Of a DNA stretch of 64,000 nt, positions 24,845-34,570 are shown one piece after another (position 1 is the first letter of the stretch; each line of letters starts with the position of its first letter). Position numbers and translations under genes: made by a program. The notes under the pieces were generated by a model. It was not told the DNA's origin, did not search any database, and saw nothing but the letters and a program-made list of their open reading frames with translations. Source of the DNA: Spongiibacter thalassae (GTDB lineage: Bacteria; Pseudomonadota; Gammaproteobacteria; Pseudomonadales; Spongiibacteraceae). The DNA lies in contig NZ_JAAWWK010000001.1 in NCBI RefSeq assembly GCF_012272835.1, positions 558,001 through 622,000 on the forward strand. Direction: 5' to 3'.

Positions 24845-26659
24845 ATGAGCGAAGCGAAAAAGCGCGGTTTTTTCAGTCGATTGGGCGGTCTGATTACGGG
24901 TATTCGAGTGTGGACCCTGAATCTGCTGTTTTTGGTGTTTGTCGGTATGCTGGGGTTCAGCCTGTACAGCGCTTTTCAGGTTGAAGTGCCCCGCGCGGGT
25001 GCGCTGGTACTGGCCCCGGAAGGGGTGGTGGTGGACCAGATTACCGCGGTGGATGCGTTGACTCAGCTGAGCGGCAGCGGCGTTCCCCGGGAAACCCTGC
25101 TCAGGGATTTGATCGATGCGGTGAATCTGGCCCGTGACGACGACAATATCAAGATGATGTTGCTGCTGTTGGATCGCCTGGAGTATATCGGCCTGGCCAA
25201 GGGCCTGGAGTTGTCCGAGGCGCTGGCAAATTTCCGCGAGAGCGGCAAGCCGATTTACGCGATGTCTGGCCACTACAGCCAGGATCAGTACCAATTGGCC
25301 ACCGAGGCAGATCAGGTACTGGTACACAATATGGGCGGTGTTGCCCTGGAAGGCTTTTCGGTGGTGCGCAATTATTTTCGCGATACCCTGGAAAACCTCA
25401 AGATCAATCTGCATGTGTTCAAGGTGGGCAGCTTCAAATCGGCGCTGGAACCCTTTATTCGCAGCGATATGTCGCCGGAGGCCGAGGAGGCCAATCGCGG
25501 CTGGCTGGAGCCGCTGTGGAGTCTTTACCGCAATAAAGTAGTAGAGCGCCGCCAGATCAGTCCCAAGGATTTCGACTACTTCATTAATCACATTGACCGG
25601 GTACTTGCTGGCAGTAATGGCGACGCGGCCCAGGCAGCGCTCGATTACCGGTTGGTAGACGGCATTGTCACCCGCCCGGTGTTGAGCAATATGATTGCCG
25701 ACGTGGTTGGCTGGGACGAGGACGGTTATTTCAATCAGGTGCACTATCGCGACTATCTCAGCTATCGTCGCGGCCCGCGCCTGGCGCAGCTCGACGCCGG
25801 GGTCGGTGTGATTGTGGCCAGCGGCAATATTGTCGACGGCGAGCAGCCAGCCGGTAATATCGGCGGCGACAGCATGGCGCGGCTGGTGCGCCAGGCACGG
25901 TTGAACGATGCGGTGAAAGCGGTGGTGCTCCGTATTGATAGCGGTGGCGGTTCGGCCTTTGCCTCTGAAGTGATTCGGGCGGAATTGCAGGCTCTGCAGC
26001 AGGCGGGTAAACCGCTGGTGGTGTCGATGAGCAGCATGGCGGCATCCGGGGGTTACTGGATAGCGGCGTCAGCTGACGAGATATGGGCCAGCCCGGCAAC
26101 CCTGACCGGTTCCATAGGGATTTTTGGTGCGTTCCCGACCTTTGAGGATTCGCTGAAACATCTGGGCATCCACACTGACGGTCTGGGGACCACCGATATC
26201 GCGGGCAAGCTTCGACTGGACCGCCCCCTCGACCCGGTGTTGGAGCGGGCACTGCAAACCGGCATTGAGCATGGCTACCAGCGCTTCATTCAGGTCGTCG
26301 CCGAGGGGCGGGGCAAGCTGCCTGAACAGGTGCTGCCAATGGCTGAAGGACGTGTGTGGAGCGGTATGGACGCCCACCAGTTAGGGCTGGTAGATAAACT
26401 GGGCGGACTCGATGCGGCAGTTGCCTCGGCGGCAGACATGGCCGGTCTCGACGACACGCGTTATCAGATTCTGCGCCTGCCCCTGCGACCTGAAGAAGAG
26501 CTGATGCGCTGGCTGATGGATTCGGGGCTGGCTACTGTTCAATTGCCAGCGCCGATTGCCGAACTGCTCAAACCCTTTGTGCCGGCGTTACGGCAGCTGC
26601 CGGCGCTGAACGATCCACGCGGTGTATACGCCATGTGCCCCGGCTGTATCGCTCCCTGA
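24845..26659 (+). CDS. sppA: Signal peptide peptidase SppA, 67-kDa type
   Basis: 604 residues, near the length of E. coli SppA. An N-terminal membrane anchor lies at about 20-43. Two tandem S49 peptidase domains follow. The catalytic lysine is expected in VGSFKSALEPF (about 196-206) and the serine nucleophile in SMSSMAASGGYWIA (about 395-408), with GGGSAFASEVIRAEL as the oxyanion and structural loop. It degrades cleaved signal peptides in the inner membrane, with the active site facing the periplasm. The ATG at 24845 follows GAGGA. It may be co-transcribed with arsC-wrbA-DUF2069. Confidence 0.95.
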   Translation: MSEAKKRGFFSRLGGLITGIRVWTLNLLFLVFVGMLGFSLYSAFQVEVPRAGALVLAPEGVVVDQITAVDALTQLSGSGVPRETLLRDLIDAVNLARDDDNIKMMLLLLDRLEYIGLAKGLELSEALANFRESGKPIYAMSGHYSQDQYQLATEADQVLVHNMGGVALEGFSVVRNYFRDTLENLKINLHVFKVGSFKSALEPFIRSDMSPEAEEANRGWLEPLWSLYRNKVVERRQISPKDFDYFINHIDRVLAGSNGDAAQAALDYRLVDGIVTRPVLSNMIADVVGWDEDGYFNQVHYRDYLSYRRGPRLAQLDAGVGVIVASGNIVDGEQPAGNIGGDSMARLVRQARLNDAVKAVVLRIDSGGGSAFASEVIRAELQALQQAGKPLVVSMSSMAASGGYWIAASADEIWASPATLTGSIGIFGAFPTFEDSLKHLGIHTDGLGTTDIAGKLRLDRPLDPVLERALQTGIEHGYQRFIQVVAEGRGKLPEQVLPMAEGRVWSGMDAHQLGLVDKLGGLDAAVASAADMAGLDDTRYQILRLPLRPEEELMRWLMDSGLATVQLPAPIAELLKPFVPALRQLPALNDPRGVYAMCPGCIAP

Positions 26660-26668
26660 TAGCGCCGT

Positions 26669-26998
26669 TTATCTCGACTCGGCGTCGCTTACCTGCGGGT
26701 AGTGTTGACGCCACTCCTCAAAGCCGCCGTCCATGCTGTACACCTGGGTGAAATCCTTGTCCACAAAATACTGGGCGGCGCTCTGGCTGCTATTGCCGTG
26801 ATAGCAGTAGATAATCAGTGGCTGGTCCGGGTCGGCCTCTTCAATAAACTGCTGTAAAACATGGTTGTCGAGGTGTGTTGCGCCCTCGATATGCCCCAGT
26901 TTAAAAGACTGTTCGTCGCGAATATCGGCGACCTGACACCCCTCCTGGGCCATCAGTTCGTGGGCCTGGGCTATGGAAATACGTTGGAACTCTGACAT
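26669..26998 (-). CDS. glpE: Thiosulfate sulfurtransferase GlpE
   Basis: 109 residues, a single rhodanese domain. The active-site loop [11 protein letters not shown] (Cys near residue 66) carries the GlpE-type sequence and catalytic Cys, which takes sulfane sulfur from thiosulfate and passes it to cyanide or a thiol acceptor. N-terminal [21 protein letters not shown] and the late [15 protein letters not shown] are family landmarks. Cytoplasmic. It is convergent with sppA, with only 9 bp between the stops, and lies alone. Confidence 0.93.
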   Translation of the reverse strand: MSEFQRISIAQAHELMAQEGCQVADIRDEQSFKLGHIEGATHLDNHVLQQFIEEADPDQPLIIYCYHGNSSQSAAQYFVDKDFTQVYSMDGGFEEWRQHYPQVSDAESR

Positions 26999-27118
26999 CG
27001 CTACCTCGGCGTGATTGTTGCGGTGGCGTAGCGTAGCGCGAAGGGCGGGTAGTTTGAAGGGCTAATATCAGCGGGGCAGTGCTGGCCCCGCTGTTGTCTT
27101 GTAGCGATGGCCTCGGTG

Positions 27119-30100
27119 TCAGCCGGCTTCCAGCTGGCGCTCTACCGGACCGCGTGCGCCCAGCAGCTTGTGAAAGTCATCCAGCACGAAGTACAGACAC
27201 GGTATCAATATCAGGGTGATTACCGTGGCGAACACAATGCCAAAGCCCAGTGAGACGGCCATCGGGATGACAAACTGAGCCTGCAGGCTGCTTTCCAGTA
27301 GCATGGGGAGCAGGCCAAAGAAGGTTGTTAGCGAGGTCAGCAGAATCGCGCGGAAGCGCTGACAACCGGCGTCGACGACGGCATCGGCCATATCGACGCC
27401 CCGGGCGATGGCCTTGTTGATGAAGTCGACCATAATCAGACTGTCGTTGACCACCACGCCAGACAGGGCGATGATGCCGAAAAATGACATCATACTGAAG
27501 GACAGGCCGAGCACCATATGGCCGAAAACGGCACCGATAATGCCAAAGGGAATGACGCCCATAATAATCAGTGGCTGGGTGTAGGAGCTTAGCGGCACCG
27601 CCAGCAGGCCGTAGATGCCAAACAGGGCCAGTGCAAAACCCACCAACAAGCTGATAAACATGGATTCAGACTCCATGCTTTCGCCGCTTTTGCGCACTTC
27701 CAGCCCAGGGTATTGCTGTTGCAGGCGCGGTACGGTGTTTTCAAGCAGGTCTTTTACCACTGCGCCGGGCTCGATACGGGCCTTGTCAGCGTAGGCTCCC
27801 ACACTGATCGACCGCTCGCCGTCAATGCGGGCCAGGCGAGCATAGCCGGGTTGCACCGTAAGCTCGGCCACGTTGCTCAGCGGAACGTAGGTATTGTCCG
27901 GCGAGCGGATGTACATGTTTTGCAGGTCAGCAACGGATTCGCGCTCGCCCCGTGGCAGTCGCACCATCACTTTGACTTCTTCGTCGCCGCGTTGCACGCG
28001 CTGTGCTTCCGCGCCGTAAAAGGCGTTGCGCACCTGGCTGCCGAGCATGGCCGAAGTCAGTCCCAGCGATTGGGCTTCAGGTTTGATTTCAAGGACGATT
28101 TCATCGCGCATGGCGCTGGCGCCGTTACGGATGTCGTACACTCCGTCAAATTGTGCCAGTGCTTCGGCGAGGTCGTTGGCCGCAGCCCGCAGGTCGTCGG
28201 GGTGGTCGGTAGTGAGCTTGAGGGAAATGCTTGGCCCGGCCTGCTCCATGGCCATTTTGATCGACAGGGTCTTAACGCCGGGAAGCGCACCAACACGTTC
28301 GCGCCAACGGCGGGTGATTTCATCGCCGTCGATGTCGCGTTTCTCGTTTTTGGTCAGCTCCACCATGATGGTGGCGTTGCGCTCACTGGAGCCAAAGGCG
28401 GCAATATGTTCAACCAGGTGGCGATTTTGGTGTCCTTTGGCCGCTTCGCTTTCGGTGTATTCGCGATCAATGTCGTACAGGGTGTCTTCCAGGTGCTTGT
28501 AGGCGCGGCGGGTTTCGTGTTCCGGGGTGCCCTCGACCATTTCCAGGTCTGCCTGAATAAAATCACCGGGGACATCCGGCAACATGACGAAATGGACGAT
28601 GCCGCCGAGTACCAGTCCCGCGGTCAATATCAACATGCCGACAAAGCTCGCGGCGGTCACGTAGCGCTGGGCGATGGCCTTTTTAATAAAGGGACGATAG
28701 TGGTTTTCGACAAAGTGACTGAGTACGCGATTCGCTCGCCGAGGCAGGCGGTCAAGCTGTCGCCACAGGCCGGTTGTACCCGGTTTGCTGTGGGCCAGAT
28801 GGGCGGGCAAAATCCATTTCGATTCGACCAGTGAAAATCCCAGGCAAAGAATGACCACCCAGCCTACCGAGGCGGGAAAGGAGGCGAAGGGGCCGCTGGC
28901 GAACAGAGTGGGCGAGAAGGCCATGATCGTTGTGAGTACACCGAAGGTCGCCGGGGTGGCAACGCGCAGGGTGCCGCGCACAACACTGTCCAGCGAGTGG
29001 CCATGTTTCTCCGTTTCGGCGTAGGCACTTTCGCCGATGATTATGGCATCGTCCACGACGATCCCCAGCACCAGAATAAAGCCAAACAGGCTGAGCATAT
29101 TCAGGTTGATGCCGACCACCGGCATCATGGCAAAGGTGCCGAGAAAGCAGATGGGTAGCCCCACCATGACCCAGAAGGCCAGCTTGATGTTCAGAAACAG
29201 GCCCAATACCACGAAGACCAGCAGCGCCCCCATACTCAGGTTGCTGATCATCATATCCAGCCGGCCATGCAGGTAAAAACTGGCGTCGGCGAACAGGTCG
29301 GCTTTGACCCCTTCGGGCATGTGCTGCTGCTTTTTTTCCAGATAGCGGTGGGCGGCGTCGGAAACGGTAATCAGGTCCTGATTACCCACGGTAAACACCT
29401 GCACACCGACACTGGGGTGGCGGTCAAAAAAGGAGAAGCGGTCTTCTTCAACAAAGTCGTCGCGAATGGTGGCGATATCGCCAATGGTGATACGGGTGCC
29501 GTCGGGGAAGCTGCGCAGCACAATTTTCTCGAATTCTGCCTGACGACGGGCCTGCCCAAGAGTGCGCAGGGAGATATTGCCGTTGGCGGTTTTAATGGTG
29601 CCGCCGGGAATGTCCAGGGACGAACGCTGAATTGCCTCGCTGACGTCGGCGAGAGTCAGCCCGTATTCCAGTAGCCGGTATTCGGGGATTTCTACGCTCA
29701 ATTCGGCATCGCGGATGCCGGTCAAGCGCACATAGGCGATGTCGGGATCCTGCAGTATTTCCTCTTTGATCTGTTCGGCCAGTGCCTTCATGGTGTGCGG
29801 GTCTTTATCCCCGGACAGCTGGATAAACAGGGTGTGCTTCTGGACTTCGACGCGTTTGACGATGGGGCGCTCGGCTTGCTGGGGGAAACTGATAATTCCC
29901 TCAACGGCGCTCTTTACCTCGTCGAGGGCTTCCATCAGGTCTTCGCCCTCGAAGATATACACCGACACTGTGCCCAGCGACTGGTCAGCGGTGGCCTCGA
30001 TGCGCTCGATGGCGTCAATGTCCTGCAGGGCCTCTTCAATTTTAAGTATGACGCCGTCTTCCACCTCCTCGGGGGTGGCGCCGGGGTAAGGGGTGACGAT

Positions 30101-30259
30101 GCTGATAACGTTGATGTCGAAGTCGGGCTGCATGGCGCGCTGGATTGTCATTGCCGAGCCAATGCCGACGAAGATTATGACGATCATCAGCAGGTTGGCA
30201 GCGACGCTATTGCGGGCGAACCAGGGGATTATGCCTTGGTGGGTATTAATCTCATTCAT
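27119..30259 (-). CDS. RND-family efflux transporter permease (AcrB/HAE1-like)
   Basis: 1046 residues with the RND layout: a first membrane helix (about 19-38), a large periplasmic porter loop (40-335), helices in the middle (about 340-560), a second periplasmic loop and five C-terminal helices (about 865-1025). Helix 4 contains GIVVDDAIIIGES, with the conserved Asp pair for proton relay. SMMSFFGIIALSGVVVNDSLIMVDFIN is the matching C-terminal element. It exports unknown compounds by proton antiport. It overlaps the membrane fusion protein gene upstream by four bases, and no outer membrane channel gene is adjacent, so a TolC-type partner must be encoded elsewhere. The stop is followed by a hairpin (27070-27092) without a strong T-run. 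Confidence 0.93.
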   Translation of the reverse strand: MNEINTHQGIIPWFARNSVAANLLMIVIIFVGIGSAMTIQRAMQPDFDINVISIVTPYPGATPEEVEDGVILKIEEALQDIDAIERIEATADQSLGTVSVYIFEGEDLMEALDEVKSAVEGIISFPQQAERPIVKRVEVQKHTLFIQLSGDKDPHTMKALAEQIKEEILQDPDIAYVRLTGIRDAELSVEIPEYRLLEYGLTLADVSEAIQRSSLDIPGGTIKTANGNISLRTLGQARRQAEFEKIVLRSFPDGTRITIGDIATIRDDFVEEDRFSFFDRHPSVGVQVFTVGNQDLITVSDAAHRYLEKKQQHMPEGVKADLFADASFYLHGRLDMMISNLSMGALLVFVVLGLFLNIKLAFWVMVGLPICFLGTFAMMPVVGINLNMLSLFGFILVLGIVVDDAIIIGESAYAETEKHGHSLDSVVRGTLRVATPATFGVLTTIMAFSPTLFASGPFASFPASVGWVVILCLGFSLVESKWILPAHLAHSKPGTTGLWRQLDRLPRRANRVLSHFVENHYRPFIKKAIAQRYVTAASFVGMLILTAGLVLGGIVHFVMLPDVPGDFIQADLEMVEGTPEHETRRAYKHLEDTLYDIDREYTESEAAKGHQNRHLVEHIAAFGSSERNATIMVELTKNEKRDIDGDEITRRWRERVGALPGVKTLSIKMAMEQAGPSISLKLTTDHPDDLRAAANDLAEALAQFDGVYDIRNGASAMRDEIVLEIKPEAQSLGLTSAMLGSQVRNAFYGAEAQRVQRGDEEVKVMVRLPRGERESVADLQNMYIRSPDNTYVPLSNVAELTVQPGYARLARIDGERSISVGAYADKARIEPGAVVKDLLENTVPRLQQQYPGLEVRKSGESMESESMFISLLVGFALALFGIYGLLAVPLSSYTQPLIIMGVIPFGIIGAVFGHMVLGLSFSMMSFFGIIALSGVVVNDSLIMVDFINKAIARGVDMADAVVDAGCQRFRAILLTSLTTFFGLLPMLLESSLQAQFVIPMAVSLGFGIVFATVITLILIPCLYFVLDDFHKLLGARGPVERQLEAG

Positions 30260-31482
30260 GGCGCGGACTGCTCGCCGGGTGCGGCTGCCAGAGTGTCAGC
30301 GCCAGGTGTGCTCAAGAGTTCGGCGGTACTGATGGTGCTGTTGACCCGAATGCTTGTGCCGTCGGCGGCGTTGGGCACCGGTGACAGGCATATACGCTCC
30401 CCCGGTGCGATGCCGGCGTCGATATACACGTAGTCACCCTCGGTACGCAGCGCTGAAATCCTGCGGCTACTGAGGCGGTTGTCGCTGTCGATGACCCACA
30501 ACTGGTTGCCAGTGCGCAGAACGTGGCGCGGCACGACTACGAGGTTGTCGATGGCGCGCCCCTGAATTTCCGCTTTGACGAAGCTGCCATTCAGCAGGAT
30601 GGCGCCGTGGTCCTCGGCTCGATAGGGACTGCTAACCTGAGCGACGACAAAGAGCACGCGGCTGCGCTCGTCCAGGGCGGCTTCACTGCGAACTATGTGA
30701 CCGAACCACTGTTGGCCCAGATCATTGGACAGGGTCACAGCGGGGCGGCGGTCAGGGTGCTGGCTGTTGGGGAGTTCCAGATAGGGCAGGCGGTCCAGTG
30801 GAATGGGCAGGCGAACTTCGGCAACATCAATAGCGAATATTTCGCCCAGAGCATTGCCCGTAGCCACAAACTGTCCGGGGTTGGCGCTGCGTGAGCGAAT
30901 GATGCCCCGGTAGGGCGCCCGGATTCGTGTGCGTTCGAGATCGGTCTGTGCCTGGGCAAGGTCAGCTTCTGCGGCATCGAGTCTGGCCTTGGCTTCATTG
31001 AGTTGAGGCAGTTTCAGCGCCAGGGCACGCCCTTCTTCTGTCGTGTGCTTGCGCGGATAGCGGGCCATATCGTCGCGGGCGACAGCAGCCTGCCCCTGCA
31101 TTTGCAGCAGATTGCTTTGAGCGCTGGCCACGGCGGATTCGGCCCGTTTCAGCGCGGCACGGTAGTTGCGGTCGTCAATTCGCACCAGCTCCTCTCCCGC
31201 TTCGACTTCTGTGCCACTTTCAAAGGCGGGGGAGATCCAGGTGATTTTTCCGGTCACTTCAGCGGCCAGTGTCGTTTTGGTGCGTGCTTGTGCGGTGCCC
31301 TGGCTGTAGACGTTGATGGACAGGGTTTGAGGTTCGGCAATGGCGGTGTCAACGGCGATGATCGTCTTGGGTATTTCCTTATGCTCGGGGCTGGGCTTGA
31401 GCAGAAACAGGGCAAGTGCACACAGACTGGCCGCGAAAAGAATGATTGAAGCTGTAATGGCCTGTTTGGGAAGCTTTGGCAA
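30256..31482 (-). CDS. RND efflux periplasmic adaptor (membrane fusion protein)
   Basis: 408 residues. An N-terminal anchor (about 8-28) is followed by a lipoyl/barrel-sandwich half (VTGKITWISPAFESGTEVEAGEELVRIDDRNYRA), a coiled-coil hairpin of about 90 residues rich in A/E/Q/L, the second lipoyl half (IRAPYRGIIRSRSANPGQFVATG) and beta-barrel and membrane-proximal domains. The C-terminal ~30 residues are a low-complexity tail. It bridges the RND pump and an outer membrane channel. The stop overlaps the pump start (ATGA), so the two are translationally coupled. No regulator gene is next to the pair. Confidence 0.93.
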   Translation of the reverse strand: MPKLPKQAITASIILFAASLCALALFLLKPSPEHKEIPKTIIAVDTAIAEPQTLSINVYSQGTAQARTKTTLAAEVTGKITWISPAFESGTEVEAGEELVRIDDRNYRAALKRAESAVASAQSNLLQMQGQAAVARDDMARYPRKHTTEEGRALALKLPQLNEAKARLDAAEADLAQAQTDLERTRIRAPYRGIIRSRSANPGQFVATGNALGEIFAIDVAEVRLPIPLDRLPYLELPNSQHPDRRPAVTLSNDLGQQWFGHIVRSEAALDERSRVLFVVAQVSSPYRAEDHGAILLNGSFVKAEIQGRAIDNLVVVPRHVLRTGNQLWVIDSDNRLSSRRISALRTEGDYVYIDAGIAPGERICLSPVPNAADGTSIRVNSTISTAELLSTPGADTLAAAPGEQSAP

Positions 31483-31623
31483 AATAGAGTCTCTTCTAGT
31501 TATAGCCCGCGGTCGGAAGTATAGCGAAGACCGTCACAGCCGACGCCCAGCGAGTGGTGTAGCTATTCTATCGGCTTTCAGCGCCTTGCTGTGTGAATTA
31601 TCGTTAAGATGATTGTAAGGAAA

Positions 31624-31652
31624 GCCCCGGCTTTAACAGTGTGAGCCGGGGC
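31624..31652 (-). terminator. Hairpin terminator downstream of the six-MCE gene
   Basis: GCCCCGGCT (31624-31632) pairs perfectly with AGCCGGGGC (31644-31652). On the minus strand the hairpin begins 14 bases past the stop of the MCE gene and is followed by CTTTCC, so the T-run is short. It is also upstream of the RND adaptor start, and would insulate the two units. Confidence 0.7.
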
Positions 31653-31665
31653 GATGGGTGAGGCT

Positions 31666-33960
31666 TCAGTCCGCGACGGCGGTGAGTGGGATACGGGGTG
31701 ACCACTCCAGCCAGTGACTTTCGACTTCCTTGTGCAGCGGAAAGTGCTGGGACGATTCCGCCGGCGGTGCCAGTCCGTTTTTGCCCGGTGGTGTCGCAAA
31801 GGCAATACCGCCCTCCAGCAGAGATTCCACCGACTTGCTGCGAATGGTGGTGCCGCTGAACAGGCCGAATTTAACCGCGATGCCGCTGGAGTTCCAGAAT
31901 TTGCTGTTGTGCCGCACCAGTGTGGCGTAGCGCGGTTCAATATTGACGTGGATCAGTGTGCGTTGGGCGTCCTCCGCCAGTTCGTAACCGAACACCTCGC
32001 CCACGGGAATATCCCGGTAAAAGACTTTCACGCCTTCCTTGATCGAACCGCGGCTGGGGGCGCTCAGCACCAGGTTCAAGCCACTGTCGGGCTTGCGTAA
32101 ATGGGGTGGGTGATCCAGCCCGATGAAGGCGGTGGTTTGCTTGCCGGCGCCGGGGGACACGCTGATATAGGCACCGGTCACCAGCGTTTCCAGGTTGCGG
32201 GTGCCGACCAGCCCCAATTGAGGCTTGACCACCCAGAAGCGACTACCTTCCCGGGCGAGCGATTTGGCAGAGGGAGTGAGTCGGGCGGTGACCATTACGC
32301 CCTTCATGCTGCTGTCCAGTTCCACCGCGATAACTTCGCCGACTTTAATGCCCTGGTATTTGATTTCAGTGCCTTTGTTAATACTGGTGCCACTGGACAG
32401 GTAAATGCTGATTTCCCGGCCCTTGTCGGCAAAGGTGCTGTCGTAGTCTTTGTGCAGGGTAAAGCGCAGGCCATTCCATGCGGCCTTGGGATGCCGAACT
32501 TCAGGGGTGTGGAAGGCAATACCCCCGGACAGAATGCTGGTGACCGATTCGGTTTTGATGTCCAGGCCACCGAGCCCGCCGCTGATGCTGACGCCGCTGG
32601 CGTTCCAGAACAGCGACTCTTTTCCCACCAGGTGGCGGTAGCGGTCGTGGATGAAGACGCCGATATCGACGCCGTCCCGTTGGAGGTGGATGGTTTCCAC
32701 TTCCCCAACCGGTATTTTCTTGAACAACACTTTACTGCCCACGCTGACCGAGCCCAGGTCATCAGCGCGCAGAACCACCCGCAATCCGGGGGCTTCTATC
32801 CGCTTTTCCGGAGGCTCGCGCAGCGCGGTGTAATGGGCTTTGTCGGTGCCGGGCCCGCCGTCGGTCCGCCAGGCAATATAGGGGCCGCCAATCAGCGTAT
32901 CGAGACCTTCGACGCCACGGCTGGAAATCTGTGGAGATACCAGCCAGAAGGCGCTATTGCCGTTGAGATGCTGGTCGTAGGGGGCGTACACGCGCAGGGT
33001 GGCATCGACGCCATTGAGTGGGTTGCCACGGGTAAACGCCAGTTCGTCGATACGGCCGACGCCAATGCCATTCAGACGCAGCTCAGTGCCAATACTGAGC
33101 CCTTCGGCGCTGGGAAAGTGCAGGGTAATATCGCGGCCACCGCGGGCGCGCTCGCGGCTGTCATACAATTTGAACTGCATACCGGCGTCGACCTTGCCAC
33201 CACCGCTGGGGCTGTCAAAGGCCACGCCGCCGCTGATTACGCTGGCGAGTGAGCCGGTTTCGATGGCAACGCCCTGAAGTCCGGCGTTGATCCTGACGCC
33301 GCTGGCATTCCAGAAGCGTGAGTGCTGGTTCACCAGGTGTTGATAGCGGGGCTGAATGCGCAGGGCGATTTCGACGCCCTCATCGGTGAGTTGGTAGCCC
33401 TCAACGTCGCCAACGTCAATCTGCTGAAACAACACGGGTGCGCCAACGGTGAGTGACCCCAGTGTGTCCGCCTTCAGCGTCAGCGGCAGGCCGGGTGCCG
33501 ACGCGGCAAAGGGAGGCGGTTCGGTCAGCGCGCGAAATTCGGTGGCCGGCTCGCCTTCGCCGGGCTGAAAACTGATGTAATTGCCCGCGACCAGGGTGTC
33601 GAGGCCGGATACTCCGGACAAGGAAATCTGCGGCTTGACCAGCCAGAAGCGGGTGTCTTTGCGGATAAGGGGTTCGATCTGTAATTGCAGCTCGACCTTG
33701 GCGATGACGCCATCAAGGTCGTCATCCAGTGCCAGTTCGCTAACCGTGCCAACGGTAATACCCTGATAGACCACCGGGGTTTTACCGGCGGTGATACCAC
33801 TGCCGTCATCGAAATGTACGGTGACCACCAGGCCGCTGCTTTGCATATTTTGGTACAGCAACCACAGGGCCAGGCCGGCGGCAATCAGTGGCAGGAGCCA
33901 CACCACCGAAAGACCGGTTTTGCGGCGCTGCTCGGCTTGGGGGTAAGTGTCCTTAGTCAT
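31666..33960 (-). CDS. PqiB/LetB-type MCE protein with six MCE domains
   Basis: 764 residues: one N-terminal membrane helix (about 17-36), then six MCE domains beginning near residues 43, 157, 276, 394, 516 and 628. Domains alternate in type. Numbers 1, 3 and 5 continue into FWLVKPQIS/FWVVKPQL...GLDTL-type endings; 2, 4 and 6 end in FWNASGV...SGGIAF-type segments. So the protein reads as three tandem A-B pairs. E. coli PqiB has three MCE domains and LetB (YebT) seven. Such proteins build periplasm-spanning tubes that move phospholipids between membranes. It overlaps the upstream PqiA-like gene by 8 bases. Confidence 0.93.
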   Translation of the reverse strand: MTKDTYPQAEQRRKTGLSVVWLLPLIAAGLALWLLYQNMQSSGLVVTVHFDDGSGITAGKTPVVYQGITVGTVSELALDDDLDGVIAKVELQLQIEPLIRKDTRFWLVKPQISLSGVSGLDTLVAGNYISFQPGEGEPATEFRALTEPPPFAASAPGLPLTLKADTLGSLTVGAPVLFQQIDVGDVEGYQLTDEGVEIALRIQPRYQHLVNQHSRFWNASGVRINAGLQGVAIETGSLASVISGGVAFDSPSGGGKVDAGMQFKLYDSRERARGGRDITLHFPSAEGLSIGTELRLNGIGVGRIDELAFTRGNPLNGVDATLRVYAPYDQHLNGNSAFWLVSPQISSRGVEGLDTLIGGPYIAWRTDGGPGTDKAHYTALREPPEKRIEAPGLRVVLRADDLGSVSVGSKVLFKKIPVGEVETIHLQRDGVDIGVFIHDRYRHLVGKESLFWNASGVSISGGLGGLDIKTESVTSILSGGIAFHTPEVRHPKAAWNGLRFTLHKDYDSTFADKGREISIYLSSGTSINKGTEIKYQGIKVGEVIAVELDSSMKGVMVTARLTPSAKSLAREGSRFWVVKPQLGLVGTRNLETLVTGAYISVSPGAGKQTTAFIGLDHPPHLRKPDSGLNLVLSAPSRGSIKEGVKVFYRDIPVGEVFGYELAEDAQRTLIHVNIEPRYATLVRHNSKFWNSSGIAVKFGLFSGTTIRSKSVESLLEGGIAFATPPGKNGLAPPAESSQHFPLHKEVESHWLEWSPRIPLTAVAD

Positions 33961-34570
33961 TTTCTTCCAGGTCCCAGATCAAGCGTGGGTCAAAACAGTT
34001 GGCGGCCAGCATGGTCAGAATGACCACGGCGGCAAAGGCGGTGGCACCGGGGCCAGCGTCGACGCTGGCGATATTCCCCAGTCCGACCACACTGACCAGA
34101 ATAGAGATCATAAACAGGTCCAGCATAGACCAGCGGCCGATCAGGTGTACGAAACGGTAGAGTCGTGTGCACTGGTCGCTGCTGAGCCGCAGGCGCATTT
34201 TTACCACGCACATCAATAGTATGAGGGCCAACAGTTTGAGTATGGGTACCAGAATGCTGGCAATAAACACAATGGCGGCGATGGCCGCCAGGTCGGCCTG
34301 CCACAAGCGGATCACGCCGGACATGATGGTATCGGGCTGACCGTTGCCGAGGTTGTTGACGGTCATAATCGGCAGGGTGTTGGCGGGGATCAGCAAAAAT
34401 ATCGACGCCAGACAGAGGGCCAGAGTGCGCTGCAGACTGTGCCGGTAGCGCAGGCTTACGGCACTGCCACAGCGCGGGCACTGCCCCCGATCGCCGTCGG
34501 TCAGTTTGCAAAGCTGGGCGCAGCTTTCGCAGCGGGCCAGATTGGCGTCGATTGCCCGTGGTGTGTTCAT
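33953..34570 (-). CDS. PqiA/LetA-like membrane protein, second half-protein
   Basis: 205 residues from ATG 34570, which overlaps the stop of the preceding half-protein as ATGA; an in-frame upstream ATG at 34591 is less likely. The N-terminus has a zinc-ribbon pattern (CESCAQLC and CPRCG at about 14-36). Four membrane helices follow (about 50-70, 95-125, 145-165 and 170-190), including SILVPILKLLALI. PqiA/LetA proteins are inner membrane partners of MCE tubes. In E. coli the two halves form one ~420-residue chain; here they are two adjacent genes. Confidence 0.9.
   Translation of the reverse strand: MNTPRAIDANLARCESCAQLCKLTDGDRGQCPRCGSAVSLRYRHSLQRTLALCLASIFLLIPANTLPIMTVNNLGNGQPDTIMSGVIRLWQADLAAIAAIVFIASILVPILKLLALILLMCVVKMRLRLSSDQCTRLYRFVHLIGRWSMLDLFMISILVSVVGLGNIASVDAGPGATAFAAVVILTMLAANCFDPRLIWDLEEND

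Noticed and set aside
24431-25744. 437-codon minus-strand open frame
   Set aside because: It lies antisense to DUF2069 and sppA, which are clear genes; long antisense frames are common in GC-rich DNA.
27070-27092. Strong terminator for the RND operon
   Set aside because: AGCGGGGC/GCCCCGCT hairpin is real but no T-run follows, so it is mentioned only in the gene entry.
27713-28834. 373-codon plus-strand open frame
   Set aside because: Antisense shadow of the RND pump gene with no family features.
32101-33252. 383-codon plus-strand open frame
   Set aside because: Antisense shadow of the six-MCE gene; Gly/Ala/Val-rich shadow sequence.
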